Assembly: GCA_037975125.1 (NCBI GenBank)
Contig: CM075857.1
Span: 93,940,905 to 94,004,904 of the forward strand
Length of the DNA stretch: 64,000 nt
Origin: Latrodectus hesperus
Taxonomy: Eukaryota > Arthropoda > Arachnida > Araneae > Theridiidae
Direction of reading: 5' to 3'
In this document: piece by piece, positions 37,210 through 48,119 of the stretch
How positions within the stretch are numbered: position 1 is the stretch's first letter
How the letters are laid out: every line of letters begins with the position of its first letter
The notes under the pieces: generated by a model
What the model was told of the DNA's origin: nothing
Seen by the model: the letters and a program-made list of their open reading frames with translations, nothing else
Databases searched by the model: none
Made by a program: the position numbers and the translations under genes

Positions 37210-39100
37210 TTACTTAAAATAAATATAATACATGCAATGAATTCAATACATGCCATTTTGTTCATGGAATGAAAATAAATCCAAGAACAAATGAAAAAAT
37301 AATGTCAATTCTGAATAAAATAAAAAATACATTATGAAATAGACGTCAATTTCTCTTCTCATGCCATATGATACAGTTTCTTCTCAAAATAATTTAAAAC
37401 AAATTGCTCTAAATATCTAATCATTTATTTCAAATATCTAAGGTTCAGTAAAAGCTGTGATTTCTCCTGAAATATGTTCTCATTTATTAATTGATTATTC
37501 TGACACATTAATCTTTCGCATCACGAGACTAAAATTTCACGCTACCTTTATTATCCTTCTTAGGGTAATGAAATATCTGGATAATCTCTCTTCACCCGCC
37601 CACTCTACGTAGGAAATAATTTTGAGTAAATCAGACACCTCCATTAACAAGCACAACAAGCTCTTGTTTAGCATTCTTATCAACTCTTGTTCTGCTTTAA
37701 GTTCACCTTATTTTGTTAACTCATAAATTCATTGGGGCGTGGGAAACTGACGAAGGAAATGGATTTTGGTTTGAACTTAATCAAAAAACTCAAATTTATC
37801 TATAGTATATATTGCTATTTTATTAATATAAGTATTAATTATTAATTATGTAATAATTATTAAAATTAATATATAATTTCGAGATCGGTGCACCTTTCAT
37901 TTCTTTTAATAATTTGTTTCACTTGAAATACATTTCCGTCTCTGCTGAAAAAAGGCCATTCAACATAGCCAGTAGTTTGGTGATTTTGAAACATGATTAA
38001 GCCTTGAGGTAGACATCTGAGCTGGCCCTCTCTTCTAACGTATGCCCCATGAATAGAAAATGATTGAGACCAAAATCCAATTTATGTGACCCCATTCTTT
38101 ATTAATGAATATGAAGAAATATTCAGTCTGGGGTAAGATATAGAACATATAACCCCACGATTACAAGAATGATATTTTTCTAATCGAGCTACTTTTTTTT
38201 ATTGATATCGTTAGTTTTGGTGATCGTAGTATGTTTCCAGATGTGTATTTCTGACAGCAAAACCTATTAAACGTTACGTAATTTATAATTAAGATTAAAT
38301 GACGAAATTGACACTTACGTTACCAATTTCTCCATACCGCACCGAAAAAGGACGATTGAACTTACAGACTTTTAAACATGCTTAAACTTTCTCAGTAAGA
38401 TGGGATTCAGTTGGGTGAGTATCAAACATTCAACCTCCCCGCATTGTAACGATTAAAAACATTTTAGGGTATTTATTCTTTAACAATTCATTTTGTGTAA
38501 AAAATATTTTAAAGTATACTTCACTATATTTATAATTAATATACTTACGCAATTCATTTTTTCATAGAAAAAGGAAATCAATAAATAAAACGAAAAAAAA
38601 ATGTTCTTCTACTCTTTAACTTTATTATTAAATTATAACCTCTAACTTCAAAAACCAACACTCAAATTTATACCCAGCATTTCTTTAAAGACGCCTCTTT
38701 CAAATCTTTAATGCAGCTTAACGAAGGAGATTCCCATAAAACGCAACAAAGGCTGACTCTGGCATAGCGTGCAAACCTACACCAGGAGAAGCTATCTAAG
38801 TCCATCAAACAATTCCGCGCTGAGAGCTCAGCTTCTGTCATCAGAAGCCGGAGAGGAAGAAAAAGTTCTCCCCCCCCCCTCACCAGATTAAGGAGTCTTT
38901 AAGTGCTCAGAATACACTGAAGATATCGCTCCTTTTATCTGTTGTAATCGGAAGTAACTTATAATTACAGGCTTAGCTCTCTCTTTTCTTTTCGCTCTCG
39001 AGTGAGACTCTCCATCGAGTTTCTTTCGCAGTCCTTTCTCACGAGTAAATGGGGCGACCCTAAGTAAAAGCTTTCATTGTAAGTCATAGTAGCTTTTTAG
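37210..39100. other. Intergenic DNA; GC-elevated patch at 38650-39070
   Basis: AT-rich up to 38640. The patch (C9 run at about 38870) contains a 71-codon minus-strand ORF (38668-38883) with no recognised family. No SINE or TIR signature seen. Confidence 0.4.
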
Positions 39101-39113
39101 AAGCAAAAGGAGT

Positions 39114-39546
<433 letters not shown>

Positions 39547-39764
39547 CAAAACATATTTAATGAAGTATTTATGAAAAGGAAAAAAGCATTAATTTTCTGA
39601 TAGAATGTAAACATGAAAAAGTGAATCATAAAATAATTTATAAAATCACTAAGCACCTACATACACATTCATAATTATACAATAAAAATAGACCATGAAT
39701 AAAATCAATTAGTGTTGAATTTAAATGCCGCCAACAAATCAAATGACTGACTTCAAGTAATAGA

Positions 39765-40010
39765 GTCTGTGGTGGCCTAGTATGCTAAACTATTGTTCAT
39801 ATTATCGGAAAGGAGTGAGTTCGAATCCCGAATCAACCGAAAACGATCGTGTTCACTGAAGACGGTTGGAAGTGGTTAAATATGTCGCAGTCACCATTCT
39901 CTCCTTGTGATATGATGCTCTTAGAGTTGACAGGTCAAAAATTAGGGGGTCTTCTGCTTAATTCTAGCATTTAAATGACGAAAACACTACTCGGGTTTCA
40001 TCACCAAACA
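39765..40010 (+). mobile_element. tRNA-derived SINE, family F
   Basis: GTGGTGGCCTAGTATGCTAA (A-box-like) and GAGTTCGAATCCCGA (B-box), followed by CGATCGTGTTCACTGAAGAC. Head arrangement resembles the copies at 53312 and 56212, which share a (T/C)CGTGTT or CATGTTC motif after the B-box. Boundaries approximate. Confidence 0.5.
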
Positions 40011-40179
40011 GGCATGTTTCAACTCTGGTCTAGGGATGGGGAAGTATGCTGGTGCAATTCCACATAATGGGTAACCGGATTGTAAAAGAGTGTTGTAAGT
40101 GTTTCCATTGTCCATCCCTTACTGTATACATTGAGAAGGATTTGTAATAGACAATGTAATGTATTTACGTCTCCACAAG

Positions 40180-40276
40180 CGAAAAAACCCGGGAAATTCC
40201 TAACCGTCCACCGGATGTGTCTGCTGATAGTAGAAGTGTAACATCCACCACTCATTGTTTAACAGTGAGTGGTGGA
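40180..40276. repeat. SINE-F 3'-like segment with perfect 12-bp hairpin
   Basis: AAACCCGGGAAATTCCTAAC and TAGAAGTGTAACATCCACC resemble 52000-52060 of another SINE copy. At 40243-40254 and 40265-40276 the arms ATCCACCACTCA/TGAGTGGTGGAT pair perfectly around a 10-nt loop. Confidence 0.55.
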
Positions 40277-40611
40277 TTTTACATTGCTGATATAGAACTC
40301 TGTCCCTTTTCCCCCGAAGAGTGGTTAGTATCCAGCCACAAGGTCATGAGGTGCCCAAACATCTAACATTTGTAATTTCTTCCAAGAGTTAATTTATGGC
40401 CATCTGAGCTGACATCTTCCGCTTCACGTTATGCCATTGAGAAAAAACAAGGTTTGATAAGAATTTAACGTGCATTGATCCTCTCTCATCGACAGAGAAG
40501 AGTTCAGTTTTTCTTCTAATAAATACAAGGGAAATATTTTGACAATTTTTTTACTATTTTATAAAATATTTCAAGATAGTTTGTTTAAATAAACAAAAAA
40601 TTAAATTACAA

Positions 40612-40648
40612 AAAAACCACCAACCATTGGGCATGATTGGTGGTTTTT
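40612..40648. repeat. 12-bp inverted repeat
   Basis: AAAAACCACCAA (40612-40623) pairs with TTGGTGGTTTTT (40637-40648) around a 13-nt loop. It resembles a bacterial terminator by shape only; here it is most likely a small foldback. Confidence 0.7.
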
Positions 40649-41047
40649 CTGCAGTATAAAATAATAAAATCATTAATTCAACAAAACATTATGCCACACT
40701 ATGTATTTAGGCTTTTCTGATTATTTTGTATTATATTTTGTGAATGATTTGATAAACTTAGTGATAATGCTACATTTCATGTATGTTGGTAAAGCATTTT
40801 TTGAAAAGTAATTTTTATCCATTAGACATGCAACTTAAAGTCCTTTATTAAATCGTATAATTTTAGGTCAATTTAAGTCTTGTAATTAGTCATGTAATTA
40901 GAAGATAATCCAGTAGTAATTATCTCTCCCAGAATGAAGTATTTCCCTATTTTCAAAATATGGTGAAATTAATGATTATCTTTTTTAAGATGTTACTGAA
41001 TTTATTAGGAAAGTCTATGTTAAGGCTTATTGGTAAAACGATTTTGC

Positions 41048-41440
41048 GGAGCTCCAGTGGCTCAGTAGCTTCTCACCGCTTCCCGTAAGCTCAGCAAAGT
41101 GAAGCATCATTTGCCGAGGGCAGTGGTTGGGAGGGTGACCAAGGTGTACTCTCCTTCACTGGGTTGCTGGAGCTCCGTGGATTGAGGACGTGTCCACGTT
41201 AATATGTGACGTCCAAATCCTTCAGCTGGTGTGGCGTGGATGTGGAGAGGAGGGTGCCAGCTCAGGTGTGTCCTCGTCACCTGACCGTGGTTCAAAATTA
41301 CGAGGTACCTTCATAGCGCAAAATCGTACTTTCACCTTCGTGGTGCTCTGATCCAAACGAAAGACGCTCCCTATTAGCTTAATTCGCACTGCCAACGGCA
41401 TTACAAGCTTGGCTTGTCGAAGTGTCATAAGCAACAACGA
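41048..41440 (+). mobile_element. 5S rRNA-derived SINE (SINE3-like)
   Basis: The first 129 nt look like 5S rRNA. GGAGCTCCAG (41048-41057) can pair with CTGGAGCTCC (41167-41176) like 5S helix I. The middle has AAGTGAAGCATCATTTGCCG and GGTTGGGAGGGTGACCAAGG, close to the 5S internal promoter (AAGTTAAGCA... and TGGGTGACC in arthropod 5S). The 3' portion, from CGTACTTTCACCTTCGTGGT (about 41327) to CATAAGCAAC, is shared with the tRNA-headed SINE at 55258-55626. Transcription by RNA polymerase III from a type 1 promoter is inferred. The two minus-strand ORFs here are shadows. Confidence 0.75.
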
Positions 41441-41449
41441 TATTTCGAG

Positions 41450-42763
41450 TGAAAGATATCACTAACAATCCTGAAAATGCTAAGGAAAACACTATAAAAT
41501 GAACACAAATTTATAATAAAATTTATGACCTTTAAAGTATTCTTTGCAAGAAAATTCATATATTAACTTCTTAAATTTCTATTTTAAAATATAACCAGTG
41601 ATTATTCATGTGTATATTATAAGCATATTCATAGTACTAATATAACGACATTATGCGCATAATTGTGCAAATGTGTATAATATTATACTCCAAATTATAT
41701 ATATTACATTACATTCTATTTTATTCTTCGTACATTACATTCTATTTTATTCTATTTTATTCGTAAGGAAATTTATACCGTTTATTCGATTTTAAATTTA
41801 TTTGGTTTTAAAAGACAACCTATCAAATTGTATGTATCAATTTTTATTATTTTGTTATGTTGTTTGTGAAATATATATTTTTAATATTATTTATCAAATT
41901 AATTGTCTGATTAACTGTCAAGATATTTTGTGATCGAAACTAATGTTGCACAGTTTATAAATTAATTATAAAATATTATATAATTGACTTTTTTGATTTA
42001 CACATTTTATGAATGTTTAATTATAAAATATTGATAGTCTTGATTTAATTTCAGTAATATGTATTTCTGTTCATTTTAAATGATTTTAATTTAGAGATAA
42101 AAAAGACAGTAAATTCAAATTCTTTCTAAGAATTATTTGAAATGGTGACAGTTAAAAGATTGAAAAATAAGTACTATTGCGCTTTGTCAGGCAAATGATA
42201 AAGTCGCCAAATGGTACTGCTGCCAATGAAATATCACCCATTCCAAATATTATCTGATCAAGTTTTGAAAGTCAGCTCGTGGTCCCATTTTATTTTCAGA
42301 AATGGCGTATTTTATTTCTACATAAATTTGTTACGGTTAACAATCACTATTTCCTTATAAATTGAATTCCGGATATTTTTGAAAAATCTCGGTTAGTGCA
42401 GATTTGTCCCAGCGAAATGCAATACTAAAAAACTTTCCTTCAGGCTTATTTGAAAATAAAATGTAAGAGACTTTTCCGTTTTGCCGGCGTAGCTGACAAT
42501 GTCATCAAACATTATTACCAAATGAAACAAAATATTTCAAATTGCTGCTTTTACCATTATTATTTTTAACTTTTATAACTATTTACAAACATTTTAAATA
42601 ATAAAAAAATAGTTATGCCTTTAAAATAAATATTTTCAACAAACAGTTGCCATTTCTTTATCTCTTTTCCATAAATTGTCGCCAAAATGTTTCATCGAGA
42701 TTTAAATCTCCAAAATGAAAAATTACCAAGTTTATATAGCAATAAAATTAATGGAAGTATTAC

Positions 42764-42766
<3 letters not shown>
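41450..42766. other. AT-rich intergenic DNA
   Basis: Small tandem repeat of TACATTACATTCTATTTTAT at about 41704-41761. Isolated GTCGCCAAA motifs near 42203 and 42678 may be ends of degraded TIR elements. No gene recognised. Confidence 0.4.

Positions 42767-42842
<76 letters not shown>
42767..42842. repeat. (AT)n microsatellite
   Basis: About 38 AT units. Confidence 0.98.
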
Positions 42843-42845
<3 letters not shown>

Positions 42846-43444
42846 AGTGCAATTTGTTTGATAATGCAATTTTCACCAAAGTTCGGAAATTTTAGGGAAA
42901 TTATAAATTTTAATTAAAACTTACAATAAAAATCAAATTAAAATATTAAATTTTAACCTCAAATTGATTTCATTTTTACAGTAACCTGTAATGATAATAT
43001 ATAATTTCCATGAAAACTTCATATATTGGTGAATCACAATAATTTTGAGTTTCATTTATTTATAAATAAAAATAGCGATTTATTTATAAATATTATTATG
43101 AATTTAATACCTTTTATTTAAATAATAAGATATATATATTTGAGTTTAAAGTCGAAACGGATACCCCTTGGTTTGGCGTAACATTAGACGATGAATTTTG
43201 GCAATAAAGTTTAATTTCTGGTAATCTTGGTACTGAGTTTAGTTTTTGTGTAGCAGCAGCGGCTGTCTTGATAGTCACATGTTGACGTCAAAAAACCAAG
43301 GAGTACTTGATTGCAAACTTTTCCCAAATATTTTCTTAAAATCCTCTAAATTATTTCACACTGCGCTAGTATTCACCAAAACAATTAAATTGATTAACAC
43401 AATATAAAATATGGCACTCTTCATGTTATTAAACTGAATCATAA

Positions 43445-43699
43445 GGCACAGGTGCAGTATAATCCATGATTCCAAATTCTGAATTTTTTTTGGCGATGAA
43501 GAAATGTTACCAAGATAACGTATCGTGATGTGTGCGATGACGTAAATACTAGGGTTACCAAAACAGAATTTTCTGCATAATTCTTCTGGATTTCCATATG
43601 TATGACGTAATAAAAACGAGGTTGCCAGATACATAAGAAAATCCGCCAAAAAACCACCAATCTCAAATTTGGCGTGATGGATTATACGACACCTGTGCC
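43445..43699. mobile_element. 255-bp MITE, copy 1, with exact 8-bp target duplication
   Basis: Ends GGCACAGGTGCAGTATAATC and, reverse complemented, GGCACAGGTGTCGTATAATC. AATCATAA lies on both sides (43437-43444 and 43700-43707). Eight-bp duplications are typical of hAT-type and a few other DDE families; the TIR start does not settle which. A second copy lies at 45668-45921. The overlapping minus-strand ORFs are not genes. Confidence 0.85.
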
Positions 43700-43941
43700 A
43701 ATCATAATATAATATATGTAACACCTATTTCGAATCTATCTAAAATTAATAAGGTGGAAATTTGAAATTTATTTCCTATTTCTGTTCATCTTTTACAAAT
43801 AATAGTAATCTGTACTAGGATGCATATTCAGTTTTACCTCTTAAGCCATCCGTTTGACAAATTTCAAATAAATTACCGATATGGCAGGTTGGTTGACCAT
43901 TAAATTTTAAACTTGCTGTAACAAGTAATTGAGTATCCTTT

Positions 43942-44112
43942 AATTATTTTCACTAGAAAGATATGTCCCTAAATGTTTCAAATTAATGCCAAAAGTTTTA
44001 GTGCGAAATAGCTTGTTCGTAAACTTCCTCAGAGGATACGGTTTCTAAAATGCAAGATTTAGCGTTAAATTGCTTCTTTTGGGGACATATCTTTTTCAAG
44101 GAAATTATATAC
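43942..44112. mobile_element. Small MITE with about 30-bp TIRs, downstream of the UCH gene
   Basis: AAAGATATGTCCCTAAATG (about 43960) and, reverse complemented, AAAGATATGTCCCCAAAAG (about 44080-44098), extended outward by TAATTNTC(A/C)-like matches. About 170 bp, no coding. It lies 80 bp past the UCH stop codon on the gene's 3' side and could affect its 3' UTR. Confidence 0.6.
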
Positions 44113-44189
44113 GGAATGATATGTTAATACCTTTTTAGATATGCATTCTTACTTGCTTTTCTTACATAATTTTGACATGGATCTTGAGC

Positions 44190-44939
44190 TTATCTTAAAG
44201 AATCATTGGCGCCAAAAGAAAGCGCTGCAAAATTAAGATTCTGTGGATCTCTTGCCATATATTTCTTACAAATGTCTGATGCGTCTTTTAGAAATGATTT
44301 CTCATGTGTATTTCCGTGATTCACCGGATTAGTTTTTAATCCATCCAATTCGTAAAGTTTAGAGTTCTTACACACGAAGGCAATGAAATGGCAATTCGTG
44401 TGATGTTCTATATCAGGAACTTTTGTCTGACCTTTGTAAACACTCTTTTGATGGACCAAATTTATCGCCATGTCTTGGTCTAGTTTCACCGCTCTGTCCA
44501 TGTATCCGATGTCCAGTGATTCATTTAAAAACTCTTGTAAGATTGATTGTTCCTCAAATTCCATACGGTCCATGTTATTGGCGATGGCATGGATGATAGC
44601 TATTGTACCACCGCAATTCTTAACCGATTGACTCATGAAATATAGTTCTGGATCTAGTACTACTTTTCCTTTTAGTGATTTTTCTTCCATCTCGTCGCAG
44701 TACTTCCGGTAGTTGTCAGTGACTGGAAAGAGGAAGATGACAGCCAGTACTGGCTTTGGAATGTGGTGGAGGAACTCGAAATCAAACGAGACTATATCTC
44801 TGACTACCCATTTCCTACTGACGCCCAAACTCAACAATAAACTGTTGAATACATCGGAATTAGATTCTAAAGGTAACCACTGATGAGATGGTTTCCTAAT
44901 TAAGGATAATCTGGATTGAGATGATCCAGAGAACGACAT
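44190..44939 (-). CDS. UCHL3: Ubiquitin C-terminal hydrolase, UCHL3/UCHL1-like, with displaced catalytic Cys
   Basis: Intact 249-codon ORF. Family C12 enzymes hydrolyse small C-terminal adducts of ubiquitin (and NEDD8 for UCHL3) in the cytosol. Seen here: WLPLESNSDVFNSLLLSLGV at 21-40, PKPVLAVIFLFPV at 61-73, the active-site block MSQSVKNCGGTIAIIHAIAN at 102-121, NCHFIAF at 182-188 and LYELDGLKTNPVNHG at 195-209. Gln104 (oxyanion), His184 and Asp199 sit at the conserved spacings from position 110 (6, 74 and 89 residues), but residue 110 is Gly and Cys is at 109 (family Asn-Ala-Cys-Gly-Thr; here Asn-Cys-Gly-Gly-Thr). The start is the first Met after an in-frame TGA five codons upstream. The N-terminus is about 15 residues longer than in human UCHL3. 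No introns, although family genes usually have several, so a retrogene is likely. It could be a ubiquitin-binding pseudoenzyme. Confidence 0.9.
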   Translation of the reverse strand: MSFSGSSQSRLSLIRKPSHQWLPLESNSDVFNSLLLSLGVSRKWVVRDIVSFDFEFLHHIPKPVLAVIFLFPVTDNYRKYCDEMEEKSLKGKVVLDPELYFMSQSVKNCGGTIAIIHAIANNMDRMEFEEQSILQEFLNESLDIGYMDRAVKLDQDMAINLVHQKSVYKGQTKVPDIEHHTNCHFIAFVCKNSKLYELDGLKTNPVNHGNTHEKSFLKDASDICKKYMARDPQNLNFAALSFGANDSLR

Positions 44940-44949
44940 TAAAAAAAGC

Positions 44950-45665
44950 TTTCAAATTATATTATACATAAATATACATTTCTTTTAAAATAACTCTTTC
45001 AAATATTACATACTTCTGTCAGTATTTTCAAGAAAATGGAAAGTCTTTAAGCACTGATGACAACTTCACCATTTTAAAATATGATCGAGTGAAGAAATTA
45101 TCACTACAATAACTAAAATACACCCCACAACAACGGATAAACCTTGCGCTCACATTATTGTTGATATGTAGAATATACGAATGTGGTAAAGTGTTATTAT
45201 GTAAAATAGTATCAGTAACGAAAATTTATGCCTAGATGTCACGGTGTGAGTTTATCAGAAAAATGCTTTTCTTACAAGACAAAATTTCAAAAAAACTATT
45301 ATATATTTTCTCCACTGTTCCAAAGTCAATTCAACAAATATTTAAAATGTAGAATTTTAAATTTTTACTACATAATATCAATGGTTTAGTACACGCAAAT
45401 AAATTAGGCATTAAAGGTTTGATGCAATTATAAGTAACAATATTTTAAATATTCTTTAGGTTAAGTAACATACTTACAATAATATGAAATATTTTCAAAT
45501 ACTAAAAAATTACAGCAAAGCTAATGTTGAAAAACGGGACATGTTTTTCAAAGGTTAAATAGTTGAAATAATTGATTAAGAAACTGTAAAGCTGACAACC
45601 TTGCTTTAACCTAAACAGTCTGTAAGTTTGATTTTTATCTCGGTTGTAAAGCTTTAAAAAATGAT
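44950..45665. other. Upstream region of the UCH gene
   Basis: AT-rich, no TATA or initiator convincingly placed, no upstream exon recognised. A 62-codon minus-strand ORF at 45502-45690 overlaps the MITE end and is not called. Confidence 0.35.
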
Positions 45666-45667
45666 AT

Positions 45668-45921
45668 GGCACACGTCCCGTATAATCCATGCGCCAAATT
45701 CTGAGATTGGCGATTTTTTGGCTGATTTTCTTATGTATCTGGAAACCTTGGTTTTGTTACGTCAAACATATGGAGACCTATAAGAACTATGCGGAAAATT
45801 CTCTTTTAGTAACTCTAGTATTTACGTCATCGTGCACGTCATGATACGTCATCTTGGCAACATTTCTTCATCGCCCAAAAAATTCAAAATTTGGAATCAT
45901 GGATTATACGGCACCTGTCCC
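45668..45921. mobile_element. 255-bp MITE family, copy 2 (inverted interior)
   Basis: Ends GGCACACGTCCCGTATAATC and, reverse complemented, GGGACAGGTGCCGTATAATC. Flanks AATGATAT (45660-45667) and AGTGATAT (45922-45929), an 8-bp target duplication with one mismatch. 254 bp against 255 for copy 1; the interior matches copy 1 read in the opposite direction (ACGTCATC, GGCAACATTTCTTCATCGCC). Confidence 0.82.
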
Positions 45922-46439
45922 AGTGATATTCAAATTTTTGAACTGTAAATCTCACAGGAATCGGTATTTTCTGCAAAAAATAATCATAGAGTGACAAATC
46001 AACGAAACTAAAGCTTAAAGATTCTTTAAAAAGTTCAAAAGCATTTTAATAGCAAGAAAGTGGGTTTATTAATTTTTGACACAAGAGTATTTGCGGCGCA
46101 TTTTGAATTCGGTGTATTTTTTTTTTTTTTTTTTTGGCAAATTTTGTCTTTTTCTGTCAGCCTGGATTTTTTTGAGTCAGAAAGACAAAGAATACTCCGA
46201 ACAATCTACTTCATTTTATTTTGAGAACCGTTGTTTATCAATCACCATAAAGCAATTTAGAACACTTTAGTTTAATTTGGAATTTTCATTAGAACGCTTG
46301 TGGGTGGATAAATTACTGCTATTTAAAAAAATCTTAATATTTTAAAATTTTATTTATTTTTTTAATTATTAATTTGATTTAATTCCCTTATTTAGAAAGA
46401 AACTATGACGTAAAAGTTAGGTTAATTTGGTTACATTTA

Positions 46440-47004
46440 TAGAGTGACAACTTTATCCTCTTGACAAAAAAATATTGTATTCAACTAAAAACATGGAATT
46501 TATTTTCAAAAAACTAACTTTACTTAAGTCATTTGTTACTTAGATACAACATATTTAATTATTTTAAAAATGGTTCCTTTGGGCGTCGATACAGAGGCTT
46601 AAACGTCGAGTAAAATTTTCTGCAATGAGCTGCAGTTCATCAGGTGTTAATTCAGCCCATTCCTTCTTAAGAATACCCTTTAGGCATTCCAAACTTCGAT
46701 GTGGTTTAGAGCATAGTATTGATTGTAGAATAGACCAAACACTAAAGTCCAATGGGTTTAAGTCAGGTGAATAGGGGGTCACGTTCCCACAGTCTGAATT
46801 TGCTTTAACCCAGCCTCAAATAAAGCAATTATTTGCTGTCGTTTGTTTAGCATATTATTTCAAACAAGGAAATAAAAACTACCTATTTGTTTTACTGACA
46901 TTAAAATCTCTTAAGTAAATGAAATTTTCATAAAAAGTGGTGGACGTGAATTAAACCAATCAAAAGCAGTACAATTTTGTCAACAGTATAAAGCTGTCAC
47001 CCTG
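46440..47004 (-). mobile_element. Deleted Tc1/mariner-type element, 565 bp, TA target
   Basis: Left TAGAGTGACAACTTTATCCT and right, reverse complemented, CAGGGTGACAGCTTTATACT are TIRs, each with TA outside (46438-46439 and 47005-47006). The inside keeps only the C-terminal part of a transposase on the minus strand, so this is an internal-deletion derivative. Confidence 0.75.
46564..46800 (-). pseudogene. Transposase C-terminal remnant (IS630/Tc1/mariner type)
   Basis: MTPYSPDLNPLDFSVWSILQ, with the third catalytic acidic residue in NPLDFSVW (a DD-D type ending), then HRSLECLKGILKKEW and an FTRRLSLCIDA-like end. This is the usual C-terminus of a mariner-related transposase. The catalytic N-terminal two-thirds are missing. 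Confidence 0.75.
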
Positions 47005-47228
47005 TATTAAGTGACAATGTTCAAATATTTCCCAAAATGATTAAACGGTACTAGTTCCTCATTTTCTTATCATTCGTGTATATGTTATTCCAAAGTGATT
47101 AGTGTAAAATATCCAGTTATGCTTAAAAATGCTGTCACGTGGCACTAAGTGACTTCGCTTGGCGACAAAATTTTTGTATTTTAAGACAGTTAGATACTTT
47201 CACTTCTTTTTCTAGTTATATACTTTGC

Positions 47229-47338
47229 GTCCTCAGTTATCTTCTTTTTATAAGAAGAAGATAACTGAGGATCTTCTTATAACAAGAAGATAACTGAGGA
47301 CGGAATCTTCTTATAAGAAGAAGATAACTGAGGACGGA
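47229..47338. repeat. Palindrome plus two tandem hairpin units
   Basis: CTCAGTTATCTTCTT (from 47232) pairs with AAGAAGATAACTGAG (to about 47269) across TTTATAAG. Two further units of ATCTTCTTATAA(C/G)AAGAAG + ATAACTGAGGACGGA follow (about 47270-47338), each with its own short ATCTTCTT/AAGAAGAT hairpin. It looks like foldback followed by slippage. Confidence 0.8.
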
Positions 47339-48032
47339 GAACGTGGAGATTATTTATGTTTTCTATGTGTTTTAGCAGACCTTTTGAGAGCCACGGAAAT
47401 TGAGTGAATAAATACAAATGTTTTTACCACAAGCCTATATTCATGTGCAATTATAATTTCTTTTTCTCTATATTTCAGTTTGCGAACGATTAATACTAAT
47501 TTATCAATGATTACTGTGTAAATTTCACAAGATGAATTCGTAGCTCATGTTTATTTTCGATTTTCTTCTAGAAAGTAATCAGACTATTTCGTCTGTGAGG
47601 ATTCGATGACGTCATATGCAAGAATCTATTTGTGGCATTGAGTTTCATTAGCAAAGAGTTCGATATAGTCTTTACTGTAAGACAATATTCTTTGAAGTGC
47701 AACGTCCATAGTTTGGTACTACTAATGTTTAAAATGCTGTAGATAGATATTAAGATTATCCTTAAAATATTTATGTATGTATATCTACGAATTTTTTAAC
47801 TTTCCTCTGTTACAATTTACCAAATACAGCTAACACTCTATTAAGTGCATTTCTAACAAGCAGCACACTATAGAAGGCTGACAATCACTTTGAGTTGTTA
47901 AAAAGTTTATTATATGCCAAAAACGTAACGGTGAAAATGTTCGCTTACCCAAATACAACAAGCAGTTCAGCTCATCTTTGGTGTTAAATAGAAACTGGAG
48001 ACAAATCCTCTAGATTTCCTACATCATGTATG

Positions 48033-48101
48033 GTCTGGTAAAACCCTTTTAGGGTTAGGTACAGGGACCTCTGCTGGCGTTTACTTTACTTTACTTTACT
48101 T
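48033..48101 (+). mobile_element. 69-bp retroposon 3'-end insertion with exact 13-bp target duplication
   Basis: TACATCATGTATG occurs at 48020-48032 and 48102-48114. Between them is GTCTGGTAAAACCCTTTTAG, CAGGGACCTCTGCTGGCG and a (TTTAC)n tail. The same 3' segment is at about 56166-56211. Extremely 5'-truncated SINE or LINE end. Confidence 0.75.
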
Positions 48102-48119
48102 TACATCATGTATGAATAA

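Noticed and set aside
40612..40648. Rho-independent-type terminator
   Set aside because: Shape is similar, but the context is eukaryotic intergenic DNA without a gene upstream.
43356..43724. 122-codon minus-strand ORF
   Set aside because: It is read through the 255-bp MITE and its flank; the second MITE copy does not keep the frame.
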